From the NCBI GenBank assembly GCA_903835255.1, contig CAILMI010000014.1, forward strand, positions 1 to 64,000: a stretch of 64,000 nucleotides of DNA, read 5' to 3'. The DNA is from an uncultured Verrucomicrobia subdivision 3 bacterium. GTDB taxonomy: Bacteria; Verrucomicrobiota; Verrucomicrobiia; Limisphaerales; UBA11358. Each line of letters starts with the position of its first letter. Within the stretch, counting starts at the first letter, position 1. The notes beneath the pieces were generated by a model, which saw only the letters and a program-made list of their open reading frames with translations, was not told the origin of the DNA and did not search any database. The translations under genes were made by a program, and so were the position numbers. Below, piece after piece: positions 1 to 7,735 of this stretch.

Positions 1-313
1 CGCCCCGCCGCTCGTAATGTTCCAGCCATTCAGGCAATGCCGCCTTGAGCAGCTTGCTGCACAACTGGTCACTCGCCAGCCACACCGCTTTAAGCACCGG
101 CAACACTTCCCCCGGATCATAAATGACTTTGGGTCCGCTCCGCTTGGGCGGCGCCGTGCGCAGCGGCTGGTTCAATAACCGCAGGGCGGATTTGGGGTGA
201 TACCCGCACGTCGCGCAAAACTCACTGATTATGCGTGACTTGTGCAGACGACCGGCGCGCTGATAGCGCCCGTGTATACGAGCTAAACACTCGCGTTTAG
301 AGGAGAGACTCAT
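1..313 (-). CDS. IS transposase, N-terminal part (cut by window edge)
   Basis: An open frame reads leftwards from an ATG at 313-311 and runs off the window, giving 104 residues. It begins MSLSSKRECLARIHGRYQRA and continues with a helix-turn-helix-like stretch (KSRIISEFCATCGYHPKSAL), then a basic KRSGPKVIYD segment. This N-terminal layout is typical of integrase-core (DDE) transposases of IS481-like elements, where the DNA-binding domain comes before the catalytic domain. The catalytic residues lie outside the window, so activity cannot be judged. The repeats at 326-405, just upstream of the start, fit the terminal region of the element. The family call is from memory of similar proteins; an integrase-like phage protein is the main alternative. 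Confidence 0.7.
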   Translation of the reverse strand, partial: MSLSSKRECLARIHGRYQRAGRLHKSRIISEFCATCGYHPKSALRLLNQPLRTAPPKRSGPKVIYDPGEVLPVLKAVWLASDQLCSKLLKAALPEWLEHYERRG

Positions 314-325
314 GTTCGTAATTCG

Positions 326-405
326 GGTAACCATGAATATGAGTCAACGTATCGGAAGACCCCTCGTCCACCTCCCAGTCCCGGTAACATTTAATATGAG
401 TCAAC
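326..405. repeat. Two 23-bp direct repeats, likely IS subterminal sites
   Basis: Copies lie at 326-348 and 383-405. Both start GGTAAC and end AATATGAGTCAAC, and they match at 20 of 23 positions, 57 bp apart. They sit between the transposase start and the dksA-like gene, where the end of the insertion sequence should be. Repeated subterminal sites of this kind usually bind the transposase. Read on the minus strand each copy begins GTTGACTCATATT, so a promoter -35 element may overlap them. The exact end of the element was not resolved. Confidence 0.5.
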
Positions 406-531
406 TCGTCCCGACGCGCGCTGGAAATTTCCGAAGATTTTTGTGGATTATTCCTTTTAGTTTGATAGATTCGCCAGCCTTTATGAAACCAGTTCGGGGA
501 CAACCCGGCTGGGAAGTGAAGACCGACCATC

Positions 532-1119
532 GTGACTGCCAAGAAAAAAGAGATAAAAAAAACCGCACCGCGCGGGAAGGCCCAGGCTTCTGCCACCTCG
601 GCGGCCATTCTCGGGCGTCCCCTGTCCAAGACCGGCACTGCGGCTATTGAATCCAAGCGGGTCAAGCCCGAATGGCAGGGCTATTACAAATGCCTGATCG
701 AGTTGCGCGAACAATTGATGCGGCAGATGAGCGGTCTGGCCAAGGAATCGGCCCAGGAGATGGCCGGGTACAGCCTGCACATGGCGGATTCGGGCACCGA
801 CAATTTTGACCGGGATTTTGCATTGAGCCTGCTGTCGGCCGACCAGGACTCGGTCTATGAGATCGATGAGGCGCTCAAGCGGATTGAGAAAAAGACTTTT
901 GGCGTTTGCGAGCTGACGGGCAAGGTTATCCCCAAGGTGCGGCTGGAAGCCATTCCGTGGACGCGGTTCACGGTTGAGGCCCAGGGGCAGCTGGAGCGCG
1001 ACGGGGCCTTGCGCCAGCGTCGGATTGGGCAGCTGGGGACGGTGGATAACGCGGGGGCCACGGAAGTGGAGTCCGACGACGACGAGCCGGAAGAAAAGCC
1101 GGCCAAAGAAAAAGAATAA
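532..1119 (+). CDS. DksA/TraR-like protein with degenerate zinc finger
   Basis: This 195-residue protein resembles DksA/TraR factors, which bind in the RNA polymerase secondary channel and adjust transcription, including that of ribosomal genes. Residues 90-125 contain a DNFDRD motif followed by the ALKRIEKKTFGVCE segment typical of the family. The four zinc-finger cysteines are mostly replaced: C126 remains, but the other positions are T129, T147 and A150, so zinc binding in the usual way is unlikely. The N-terminal 40 residues are Lys/Ala-rich and the C-terminal 25 are acidic. The start is a GTG with only a weak, distant Shine-Dalgarno (GGGAAG). Three nucleotides separate it from rpmG, so it probably leads a ribosomal-protein operon. 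Confidence 0.82.
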   Translation: MTAKKKEIKKTAPRGKAQASATSAAILGRPLSKTGTAAIESKRVKPEWQGYYKCLIELREQLMRQMSGLAKESAQEMAGYSLHMADSGTDNFDRDFALSLLSADQDSVYEIDEALKRIEKKTFGVCELTGKVIPKVRLEAIPWTRFTVEAQGQLERDGALRQRRIGQLGTVDNAGATEVESDDDEPEEKPAKEKE

Positions 1120-1122
1120 TTT

Positions 1123-1290
1123 ATGGCGAGAGAAATCATCACGATTGAATGTTCAGAGGCGCGGAAGGAAGGGAAAACCCCCTCCCGCTACACGACCACC
1201 CGCAACAAGAAATTGAAGCCGGAGAAACTGGAGCTTAAAAAGTTCAACCCGTTTCTGCGCCGTCACACCCTGCACAAGGAGATCAAGTAA
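1123..1290 (+). CDS. rpmG: 50S ribosomal protein L33
   Basis: The 55-residue product begins [20 protein letters not shown] and ends with the [11 protein letters not shown] tail characteristic of bacterial L33, a small large-subunit protein near the E site. The YTTTRNKK block and the [14 protein letters not shown] block are both standard. Only one cysteine (C10) is present instead of the two CxxC pairs of zinc-binding forms, so this is the zinc-free type. The gene lies 3 nt after the DksA-like gene and 2 nt before rpsR, indicating one transcript. Confidence 0.95.
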   Translation: MAREIITIECSEARKEGKTPSRYTTTRNKKLKPEKLELKKFNPFLRRHTLHKEIK

Positions 1291-1292
1291 TT

Positions 1293-1547
1293 ATGCCCCG
1301 CAAGACGAACACGGACAAAACCAAGCGCGGCAACCGCCGCACCACGGAAAACCGCACGCCGCGCCCGAAGCCGAAGATTGATTTTACTGAGGACGCGCTG
1401 GATTTCAAGAACACCACCCTGCTCAAGCAGTACGTCACCGACCAGGGCCGGATTCTGCCGCGCAAATACACCGGCATGCCGGCACATTATCAGCGCCGCC
1501 TCACCACGGCCATCAAGCGCGCCCGTCAGATGCTCTTGATGAAGTGA
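1293..1547 (+). CDS. rpsR: 30S ribosomal protein S18
   Basis: The 84-residue protein has a basic, Pro/Arg-rich N-terminus and the conserved S18 core: IDFTEDALDFKNTTLLKQYV, then QGRILPRKYTGMPAHYQRRL and a C-terminal TAIKRARQMLLM helix. S18 binds the small-subunit platform together with S6. The usual neighbours rpsF, ssb and rplI are absent, and rpsR instead follows rpmG directly. A strong intrinsic terminator 9 nt after the stop ends the operon. Confidence 0.95.
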   Translation: MPRKTNTDKTKRGNRRTTENRTPRPKPKIDFTEDALDFKNTTLLKQYVTDQGRILPRKYTGMPAHYQRRLTTAIKRARQMLLMK

Positions 1548-1555
1548 TCGTTCGC

Positions 1556-1586
1556 GCCGGACTGCCCTCGCAGTCCGGCGTTTTTT
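1556..1586 (+). terminator. Rho-independent terminator after rpsR
   Basis: A perfect 10-bp stem GCCGGACTGC/GCAGTCCGGC (1556-1565 and 1570-1579) with a 4-nt CCTC loop is followed by G and six T residues. It closes the dksA-like/rpmG/rpsR transcript. Confidence 0.93.
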
Positions 1587-1597
1587 CTGCCATCCAA

Positions 1598-1614
1598 TTG
1601 CAAATGATTCGCAA
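1598..1614. promoter_or_regulatory. Fur/Zur-type operator upstream of ZIP-zur
   Basis: TTGCAAATGATTCGCAA is an odd-length palindrome in which seven of eight base pairs are symmetric. Its AT-rich ATGATT core and TTGC/GCAA arms resemble known Zur and Fur boxes. It lies 30 nt before the start of a ZIP transporter gene that overlaps a Fur-family regulator gene. The likely reading is autoregulation by the regulator when zinc is sufficient. Confidence 0.6.
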
Positions 1615-1644
1615 TAAGACTGGAGACCGGCTCCGGCGTGAACT

Positions 1645-2373
1645 ATGGAGTATCTGATCCTGCTTTCCAGCATCGCCCTGGGCGCGGTCACCGTTTTTGG
1701 GTTGCGCCTGAGCGATCCGCGCCACCTCAAGGTCTTGAACGCCTTCACCGGCGCCTACCTGCTGACGCTGGTGATTCTCCATCTCCTGCCCGACTTGTAC
1801 GAGCCGGAGCCGGGAGTGATGCTGAAACCCCTCGTGATTGGGGGATTCATCCTCGCCGGGTTTTTTCTTCAAATTGCGATGGACTCCTTCTCGATGGGGA
1901 TTGAGCACGGTCACGCGCATGAGATTCACGGGCGGATGGCCTTCGGCATTCTCGCCGGCTTGTGCCTGCACGCACTGATCGAGGCAATGGCGCTGGGGCA
2001 GTCGCCGGAACACCAAGGGGCGCACGATCTTGCCGCGCACCACTTCCTGCTCGTCAGCATCGTCGTGCATAATTATCCCATCTCCATCGCGCTGCTGGGG
2101 ATGTTGCTGCAGAGCGGCATGCGGAAAAGCTCCGCCCTCGCCTGCCTGGGCCTGTTTGCCATCATGGCGCCCATCGGGATGTTTATGAGCACGCACACGG
2201 GATTGGCCATTTACACCCGCTATCTGATGGCGCTGGTCATCGGCATTTTCATGCACATCTCAACCATGATCCTTTTTGAGAGCGAGGATCGCCACCGGTT
2301 TCCGGTCGGCAAAGCCCTTGCTGTCGTCCTTGGTCTGGCCCTGGGGATTACCAGCGTAATTCTGGAGTCATGA
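1645..2373 (+). CDS. ZIP-family metal (zinc) transporter
   Basis: This 242-residue membrane protein has about seven or eight hydrophobic segments. A His-rich loop lies at residues 86-95 (EHGHAHEIH). The fourth conserved helix carries H109 and E113 (LCLHALIEAMALG) and the fifth carries H142-N-Y-P145, which together form the ZIP metal site. ZIP proteins import Zn2+ or other divalent cations into the cytoplasm. Its stop overlaps the start of the downstream Fur-family gene by 4 nt (ATGA), and a Zur-like operator precedes it. This context argues for zinc over iron or manganese. Confidence 0.88.
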   Translation: MEYLILLSSIALGAVTVFGLRLSDPRHLKVLNAFTGAYLLTLVILHLLPDLYEPEPGVMLKPLVIGGFILAGFFLQIAMDSFSMGIEHGHAHEIHGRMAFGILAGLCLHALIEAMALGQSPEHQGAHDLAAHHFLLVSIVVHNYPISIALLGMLLQSGMRKSSALACLGLFAIMAPIGMFMSTHTGLAIYTRYLMALVIGIFMHISTMILFESEDRHRFPVGKALAVVLGLALGITSVILES

Positions 2374-2828
2374 AGCAACGCTGCGCCCGCACCCATTCGC
2401 ACCAGCGTCAGGAGCTGTCGGCGCTCACCAGCCGGCTGCGCGGACTCTCGCGGAAGGTTACCGGACCCCGCGCGGCCATCTTGGAGGTGCTCCGCCAGCA
2501 TCCGCATCCGCTCACCAGCCGGGAAATCCTCGACGGATTGCCTCCAGGTCAGTGCAACCTCGCCACTATCTACCGCTCCATGCACTTGCTGGAGCAGACG
2601 GGCATGGTCAAGCGGTTCGATTTTGGCGACGGTGCCGCGCGGTTCGAACTCGTGGGGGAAGGGGAAGATGGGCACCATCATCATCTCGTTTGCACCCGGT
2701 GCGCTCAGGTGGTCGAGATTGGGGAATGTTTCCCGGCAGAAATTGAGCAGCGAATCGGCGCCACCCACGGATTCAAAGCAGTGACGCACAAGCTCGAATT
2801 CTTCGGGCTCTGTCCGGAATGCCACTGA
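2370..2828 (+). CDS. zur: Fur-family regulator, probably Zur
   Basis: The 152-residue protein has a winged-helix DNA-binding half (residues 25-85, including NLATIYRSMHLLEQTGMV) and a metal-binding dimerisation half with GHHHHLVCTRC. Cysteines C108, C111, C148 and C151 form the two CxxC pairs of the structural zinc site. Coupling to a ZIP transporter and the operator-like palindrome upstream suggest zinc sensing, but the sequence alone does not exclude Fur or PerR. The ORF starts in the ATGA overlap with the transporter. Confidence 0.85.
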   Translation: MKQRCARTHSHQRQELSALTSRLRGLSRKVTGPRAAILEVLRQHPHPLTSREILDGLPPGQCNLATIYRSMHLLEQTGMVKRFDFGDGAARFELVGEGEDGHHHHLVCTRCAQVVEIGECFPAEIEQRIGATHGFKAVTHKLEFFGLCPECH

Positions 2829-2892
2829 CGCGGGGTGCTCAGAGAAGCCGCGCCAGGGCACATCCTTGGTCCACAGACCGGGAGCGTCAGGG

Positions 2893-3057
2893 TCAAACAG
2901 CCTCTTCCGTTCGCCAGTCGGTCAGGTGCAAGTATTCCTTGATCTTGCGTCGTTCGTAACGGTTTTTCAGCGGCTTCTTGGGTTGATGTTCCAGCTTGCG
3001 GAACGGGTGGCTGGTGTCGCGTACAATCTCACTGATGGCTTCTATCATTTTTTTCAT
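2893..3057 (-). CDS. Possible small basic protein, unrecognised
   Basis: Within the 577-bp gap 2829-3405 the minus strand has an open frame of 54 codons from an ATG at 3057. The product is rich in Lys, Arg, Glu and His and begins MKKMIEAISEIVRDTSHPF. The frame could extend upstream to 3162, adding 35 residues. There is no clear ribosome-binding site and no family is recognised. It may be a real small gene or chance. The rest of the gap shows only the terminator-like hairpin at 3353. Confidence 0.25.
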   Translation of the reverse strand: MKKMIEAISEIVRDTSHPFRKLEHQPKKPLKNRYERRKIKEYLHLTDWRTEEAV

Positions 3058-3352
3058 AACGCAGTGTACTTTGGTTACGGAGCGGGACAGCGGCTCAAGC
3101 CTTCGTGTTGCAGGCCTGACGGCCAACTGCTTGTTTATGAGACCCAGCAGCGCCATTGTCATTCAAAAAATTAAGATTCTTTCCGTCAGGTTTTAGGCGG
3201 GCTGAACGGGAGGAAACTTGGGGGCGGAGAGAAGCCGTCGAAAAGATTCTCAGCAAGGGATTCAAAGGGAAGGGGATGGCTTCGGGGCCCCGCTCATGGA
3301 ACGGAGGCAACCGTGGAAGCCCGGGATCCTTTTAGCTGGAGCGTTTGGGAGG

Positions 3353-3393
3353 CGCCGCCGCAGTCCTTGACTGGGAGTGGCGGAGGCGTTTTT
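3353..3393 (+). terminator. Terminator-like hairpin without an obvious upstream gene
   Basis: CGCCGCCGCAGTC pairs imperfectly with GACT and GCGGAGGCG across a short loop and a bulge, and five T residues follow on the plus strand. The nearest plus-strand gene (the Fur-family regulator) ends more than 500 bp upstream, so it may end a long 3' untranslated region or an unannotated transcript. Confidence 0.4.
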
Positions 3394-3405
3394 CGGAATT
3401 CGGGG

Positions 3406-4314
3406 CTAATCGATTCTGAAGCGGAAGGAGCCGGAGCGCCATTCTTTTTCGCTCTTGGCTGCGGCTAATTCCATTCCCAGATCCTCAAATGCGGTTTGCA
3501 CCGTTGCAAATTCGGATTTCAAAATGCCGGCAAGGACCAGTCGGCCTCCCCGTTTCAATTGCGCTACAATCCGACGCCGTTCCGCAATCAGCAGGTTGGA
3601 AATCAGGTTTGCGCAGACGAGATCATAAGTTTGGGCTGGACGCAGGGGCAGCCGGGTGGCATCCGCCTGAAAAAGTTTTAAAGCCGGTCCGGCTCGATTC
3701 AGCCGGGCGTTGGCTTGGGCGACGCGGACGGCGGCGGGGTCAAAATCGAAGGCGCGCACGGGCTGGTAGCCAAGTTTTTCGGCTGCCAATGCCAGGATTC
3801 CCGAGCCGGTGCCGATGTCGAGGCAGGAGGGGGGAGTGTTTCCGGAGTGACGGCGAACGATTTGACGGAGGCAAAAGGAGGTGGTCGCGTGCTGGCCGGT
3901 GCCGAAACTCAATCCGGGATCCAGAACAACCACCGCCTGGTTTTTACGGGGTCGGCGCCGGATCCAGCTGGGTTTGATGAGCAGGGCCTTTCCCACCTCG
4001 ATGGCCTTGAAATGACGTTTCCAGGATTCCGCCCAGTCCTCGCGGCGGACTTTGGTAGACTGGATTTTGCCGGCGCCCAGCTTCAATCCGCAGCGGCCCA
4101 TGCGTTTGAGCCCGGAGGACAGCTGGTCCCGAACCTCGGGCGCCAAAATCATTTTCCGCAGCCCGAAGACGCTCACCACGCTGACTTGGGTTTCGACGTT
4201 GAAATGCGACGAGGCGGCCTGGCCCAAGACCGAACCCATTAGTTCGGCCACAGCATCCTCTGCTTCGAGGGTGGTGGTGACGGAAATCCGCCAGAGGGGT
4301 TGTGCTGTTTTCAT
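3406..4314 (-). CDS. prmA: Ribosomal protein L11 methyltransferase
   Basis: The 302-residue product matches PrmA, which trimethylates several amino groups of ribosomal protein L11 using S-adenosylmethionine. A substrate-binding N-terminal domain covers roughly residues 1-90. The methyltransferase domain then shows DPGLSFGTGQHATT, the SAM-binding DIGTGSGILALAAEKLG and the catalytic-loop CANLISNLLI. Length and motif order agree with full-length family members. It starts at ATG 4314 and is separated from the phosphatase gene on the same strand by about 80 bp. Confidence 0.92.
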   Translation of the reverse strand: MKTAQPLWRISVTTTLEAEDAVAELMGSVLGQAASSHFNVETQVSVVSVFGLRKMILAPEVRDQLSSGLKRMGRCGLKLGAGKIQSTKVRREDWAESWKRHFKAIEVGKALLIKPSWIRRRPRKNQAVVVLDPGLSFGTGQHATTSFCLRQIVRRHSGNTPPSCLDIGTGSGILALAAEKLGYQPVRAFDFDPAAVRVAQANARLNRAGPALKLFQADATRLPLRPAQTYDLVCANLISNLLIAERRRIVAQLKRGGRLVLAGILKSEFATVQTAFEDLGMELAAAKSEKEWRSGSFRFRID

Positions 4315-4396
4315 TTTGGAGAGAGGCCGCCGGTCTGGGTGTGGTTATTTATAGTGCGATTCTGTTTGCGGGAGAGGTTCTCTGTTAAACCACGAT

Positions 4397-5059
4397 TCAT
4401 TGGGGAAGATCCCGCCACGGCGTGAAGTTGAGCAGTTCAATCTCGTTGATATGTGGGCGCAAGGCGATTTGTGTGACGCTGGTGTATTCCACCTGAAAGG
4501 ATCCTGTCTTGGGCAGCGGCTGATCCAGCAGGATGGCGAGCATCATGCGGATGACGCCGCCATGACAAAAAATGGCGGCCGTCTTTCCGCGGTTCTCGCG
4601 GATGGCGCGGCGCAGGCAGGGTTCCACACGCTTGCGGAAAAGAACGGTGCTTTCGCCATTGGGCACGCTGCCCAGCTCGATCTTGTGGAGCCATTCGTGC
4701 GATTCAATCCCGAACTTCTCACGCACCGCATCCCAGCCATGGCCGGTCCAATCGCCGAAATCGACTTCGCGCAGGCCGGGCAGGATGACGGGCTCCGCTG
4801 GATGATGCCGGCGCGAGGGGGCAAACGTCTGCTGTACGCGCTTCATCGGGCTGGCGTAGATGGCATTCAAGTCTCTGCCGCGCAGAAATCGGGCGAGCAC
4901 CCGGGCCTGTTCCCGGCCGCGGGGGGAAAGGTTCATGTCGATCCGGCCACCAAACACGCTGTGATAGCGCGTTTCCACCTCGGCATGCCGAATCAGCAGC
5001 AGCCGGGTGATTGGGGCGGTCGGAACTGGGCGGCGGGAGATCTGTTTGCTGCGGGGCAT
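4397..5059 (-). CDS. Histidine phosphatase family protein
   Basis: Starting at ATG 5059, 4 nt after the rph stop, the product has about 220 residues. It shows the phosphohistidine RHAE motif near its N-terminus, the NLSPRGREQARVLA segment, IYASPMKRVQQT, and the second catalytic histidine in FCHGGVIRMML. These place it in the phosphoglycerate mutase-like (CobC/GpmB) group, which removes phosphate from small molecules or proteins. The substrate cannot be deduced. A longer upstream frame overlaps rph and starts without similarity to the family, so the shorter start is preferred. It is probably cotranscribed with rph. Confidence 0.85.
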   Translation of the reverse strand: MPRSKQISRRPVPTAPITRLLLIRHAEVETRYHSVFGGRIDMNLSPRGREQARVLARFLRGRDLNAIYASPMKRVQQTFAPSRRHHPAEPVILPGLREVDFGDWTGHGWDAVREKFGIESHEWLHKIELGSVPNGESTVLFRKRVEPCLRRAIRENRGKTAAIFCHGGVIRMMLAILLDQPLPKTGSFQVEYTSVTQIALRPHINEIELLNFTPWRDLPQ

Positions 5060-5063
5060 GGCT

Positions 5064-5810
5064 TTAAATCGGGTTGAGGGCCTGTTGTTGTGCGACCAGC
5101 AAGGCTCTGATGCCCGCCTTGCCGAGGGCAAGCAGGGCGGCCAGCTCGGCTTCGCTAAAGGTGGCCTCCTCACCGCTCCCCTGGAGTTCAATGAACTGAC
5201 CGCGGTCGGTCATCACAAGATTCATGTCCACCGACGCGGCCACGTCCTCGGTGTAGCACAAGTCCAGCAGGGGCACGCCGTTGACAATGCCGACGCTGGC
5301 GGCGGCGACGGCGTGCAGGATTGGGCTTTGGATTAATTTTTTTTCAGCGATGAGTTTTTGGATGGCGAGCGACAGGGCCACGAACGCGCCGGTGATGGCG
5401 GCCGTGCGCGTGCCCCCATCCGCCTGCAACACATCGCAGTCCACGCAGATGGTGCGCGCGCCGAGTTTTTTAAGGTCCAGCGCTGCGCGCAGGGAACGTC
5501 CGATGAGACGCTGGATTTCTGAGGAGCGCCCGTCGAGCTTGCCCTTGGCGATGTCGCGCGGTTTGCGCGTCAGGGTGGAGTAGGGGAGCATGGAGTATTC
5601 CGCGGTGATCCAGCCGCCCTCGACTTTTTGCTCCTTCATCCAACGCGGCACGGTTTCTTCAATGGTCACGCCGCAGATGACGCGGGTATTGCCCCATTCA
5701 ATCAGAGTGGAACCGGTGGCGTGGGGCGCGATGCCGTTCTGAAAACGCAGCGGGCGAAGTTGGTCGGCCGAACGCCCGTCGGCGCGGAGGGATGAATCAG
5801 GTATCAGCAT
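5064..5810 (-). CDS. rph: Ribonuclease PH
   Basis: The 248-residue protein is a full-length RNase PH, the phosphorolytic 3'-5' exonuclease that trims tRNA precursors. Recognisable blocks are RADGRSADQLRPLRF, GNTRVICGVTIEETVP, the KGKLDGRSSEIQRLIGRSLR phosphate- and RNA-binding segment, and CDVLQADGGTRTAAITGAFVAL. It forms a hexameric ring in characterised bacteria. It lies upstream of, and 4 nt from, the histidine phosphatase gene. Confidence 0.95.
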   Translation of the reverse strand: MLIPDSSLRADGRSADQLRPLRFQNGIAPHATGSTLIEWGNTRVICGVTIEETVPRWMKEQKVEGGWITAEYSMLPYSTLTRKPRDIAKGKLDGRSSEIQRLIGRSLRAALDLKKLGARTICVDCDVLQADGGTRTAAITGAFVALSLAIQKLIAEKKLIQSPILHAVAAASVGIVNGVPLLDLCYTEDVAASVDMNLVMTDRGQFIELQGSGEEATFSEAELAALLALGKAGIRALLVAQQQALNPI

Positions 5811-5949
5811 GGTTTGAAATTAACTGCAAACCGCCGGCAGGAAAAGCAAAACCGGATTCCTGCCCGTGATTCCGTTGATTCGCATGGGAGAAGTGCCCGG
5901 AAAACTGTATTGCCAGACCGGATCAAGAATATAAACTGGGGGAACATTT

Positions 5950-6921
5950 ATGAAACAAACCCGACGCGAATTTGTGCGCTCCCTGTTTGTGGCCAGCCAG
6001 GCGGCCCTCGTCACCGGATCTTTTCCCTCCAGCCTGCAGGCCGCTGCCACCCTTTTGGAGCCGGCGGATCTGCCGGCCAGTTTGAATGTCATCGTCTTTG
6101 GGGACTGGGGCCGGAACGGTCAGTCCGATCAGGTGGAAGTGGCAGCACAGATGGCGCTGGCGTCGCAGAAAAACCAAACGCGCTTCGTCCTCTCCGTGGG
6201 CGATAATTTTTATGAGCATGGTGTGGCTTCCGCGGAGGATCCCCAATGGCAGAGTTCCTTTGAGAAGGTTTATCACGCGCCTTCCCTGCAAATTCCCTGG
6301 CAGGTAATCCTGGGCAATCACGATTATCACGGGAACTGCGAGGCGCAGATCGCCTACGGCCAAACCCATCCGCGCTGGCAAATGCCGGCGCGCTATTATG
6401 TTAAATCCTGCCCCGTGGATGCCGCCACCACCGCGGATTTCTTTTATCTCGACACCACGCCGATGATCCGGGCCTATCATGAGAACGCGCGTACCCGGGA
6501 GGCGGTCGGCACACAGGATGTCAAAAAACAAATAGCCTGGTTTGAGTCGGCGCTCGCCGCGTCCCGGGCGCAGTGGAAAATAGTGATTGGGCATCACCCC
6601 ATTTATTCCGGCGGCGAACACGGCGACACGGCTGAGCTGGTGGAGTTGATTCTCCCGTTGCTGCAACGCTACCAGGTCCAGGCTTATTTTAACGGGCACG
6701 ACCACGACCTCCAGCATCTGCAGGCTGGGTCAGTGAACTTTTTCTGTACCGGGGCAGGCTCCGCGGTGCGGCCGGCGGTTAAGGCAACGGAACACACCCG
6801 GTTTGCGAAATCCTGTTCGGGCTTCACAACGGTCCGGATCCAGGCGGACCGGATGCAGGTGGAGATGATCGACCTGCACGGCACGAGGGTCTATGCTGCG
6901 GCCGTGCCCCGCGCTTCCTGA
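5950..6921 (+). CDS. Tat-exported metallophosphoesterase (purple acid phosphatase-like)
   Basis: The N-terminus MKQTRREFVRSLFVAS has a twin-arginine motif followed by a hydrophobic stretch, so export in folded form by the Tat system is likely. The mature protein shows the calcineurin-like metal motifs in order: FGDWG, VGDNFYEHG, GNHDYHGN, GHHPIYSGG and NGHDHDLQ. This arrangement is close to tartrate-resistant (type 5) acid phosphatases, which hydrolyse phosphomonoesters with a binuclear metal centre. At 323 residues it is the usual size. It has its own promoter region and faces the esterase gene convergently. Confidence 0.88.
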   Translation: MKQTRREFVRSLFVASQAALVTGSFPSSLQAAATLLEPADLPASLNVIVFGDWGRNGQSDQVEVAAQMALASQKNQTRFVLSVGDNFYEHGVASAEDPQWQSSFEKVYHAPSLQIPWQVILGNHDYHGNCEAQIAYGQTHPRWQMPARYYVKSCPVDAATTADFFYLDTTPMIRAYHENARTREAVGTQDVKKQIAWFESALAASRAQWKIVIGHHPIYSGGEHGDTAELVELILPLLQRYQVQAYFNGHDHDLQHLQAGSVNFFCTGAGSAVRPAVKATEHTRFAKSCSGFTTVRIQADRMQVEMIDLHGTRVYAAAVPRAS

Positions 6922-6924
6922 CGC

Positions 6925-7695
6925 TCACTGCATCAACGCGTCCAAAGTGGGATTCATGGCAGCGGCCCAAATCTGGTAGCCCTGCTCATTCGGGTGCAGC
7001 AGGTCCGGCATAATGGAACGGGGGAGGGTTCCGTCCGCTTCCAAAAACTCCGGACCGATGTCGAGATACTTCACCTTCCGGCCATCGTCCAGCTTGGCCA
7101 GCGCCGTGTTGATCACGGCCACCTGCCCGCGCTGGGGGTCATCGATGTTTCCGCGCGGGAAGATGCCGAGCAGAAGAATTTTGCTGTCCGGCAACCGGGT
7201 CCGAATCTCCGCTACCACGGCGGTCACGCCTTCGATGATCTCGGGAATGGTGTTGCGCGGGCGTCCGTCCTTTTCTTTGCCGGTATTGTTGGTGCCGATC
7301 ATGAGCACGACAACCTTGGGTTTGAGCCCCTCCAGTTCGCCCTGGTTCAGGCGCCAAAGCACGTGTTCGGTGCGGTCGCCGCCGATGCCAAAGTTGGCCG
7401 CGCGCCGGGGGGCGTAAAAGCGGTTCCAGACAGCGGATCCGCGCCCGCGCCAGCCGTCCGTGATGGAGTCTCCCAGGAACAGAAGGTCGATGTTGCCTTT
7501 CCGGGTTATCTCCAAAAAGCCCTCGTGCCGGGCGACCCAGTTGGTCGGGGTGCTGCGCAGCGCGGGAAGGATGGCGGTGTTGGTGCTGGCGGGACGGGCG
7601 CCTGCCGGGGCGGCTTCCTGAGCAAAGAGGGATGAGGGGGTGAAAATAAGGAGCGCGGAAATAGTCAGGAGCGCGGGCAGGTGATTTTTTCTCAT
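6925..7695 (-). CDS. Secreted SGNH/GDSL-type esterase (PAF-AH beta/gamma-like)
   Basis: The 256-residue protein starts with a Sec signal peptide (MRKNHLPALLTISALLIFTP, Ala cleavage region). The SGNH blocks follow: block I FLGDSITDGWRGRG (nucleophile Ser), block II GIGGDRTEHV, block III GTNNTGKEK, and block V DLLHPNEQGY (catalytic Asp/His). This order matches the platelet-activating-factor acetylhydrolase beta/gamma-like group common in PVC bacteria, where such enzymes often deacetylate sugars or hydrolyse acyl esters. The actual substrate is unknown. The stop is 3 nt from that of the convergent phosphatase gene. Confidence 0.85.
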   Translation of the reverse strand: MRKNHLPALLTISALLIFTPSSLFAQEAAPAGARPASTNTAILPALRSTPTNWVARHEGFLEITRKGNIDLLFLGDSITDGWRGRGSAVWNRFYAPRRAANFGIGGDRTEHVLWRLNQGELEGLKPKVVVLMIGTNNTGKEKDGRPRNTIPEIIEGVTAVVAEIRTRLPDSKILLLGIFPRGNIDDPQRGQVAVINTALAKLDDGRKVKYLDIGPEFLEADGTLPRSIMPDLLHPNEQGYQIWAAAMNPTLDALMQ

Positions 7696-7735
7696 GGGGT
7701 GATTATAAAAACAGCTGGTGCGGAGGCAACTGATT

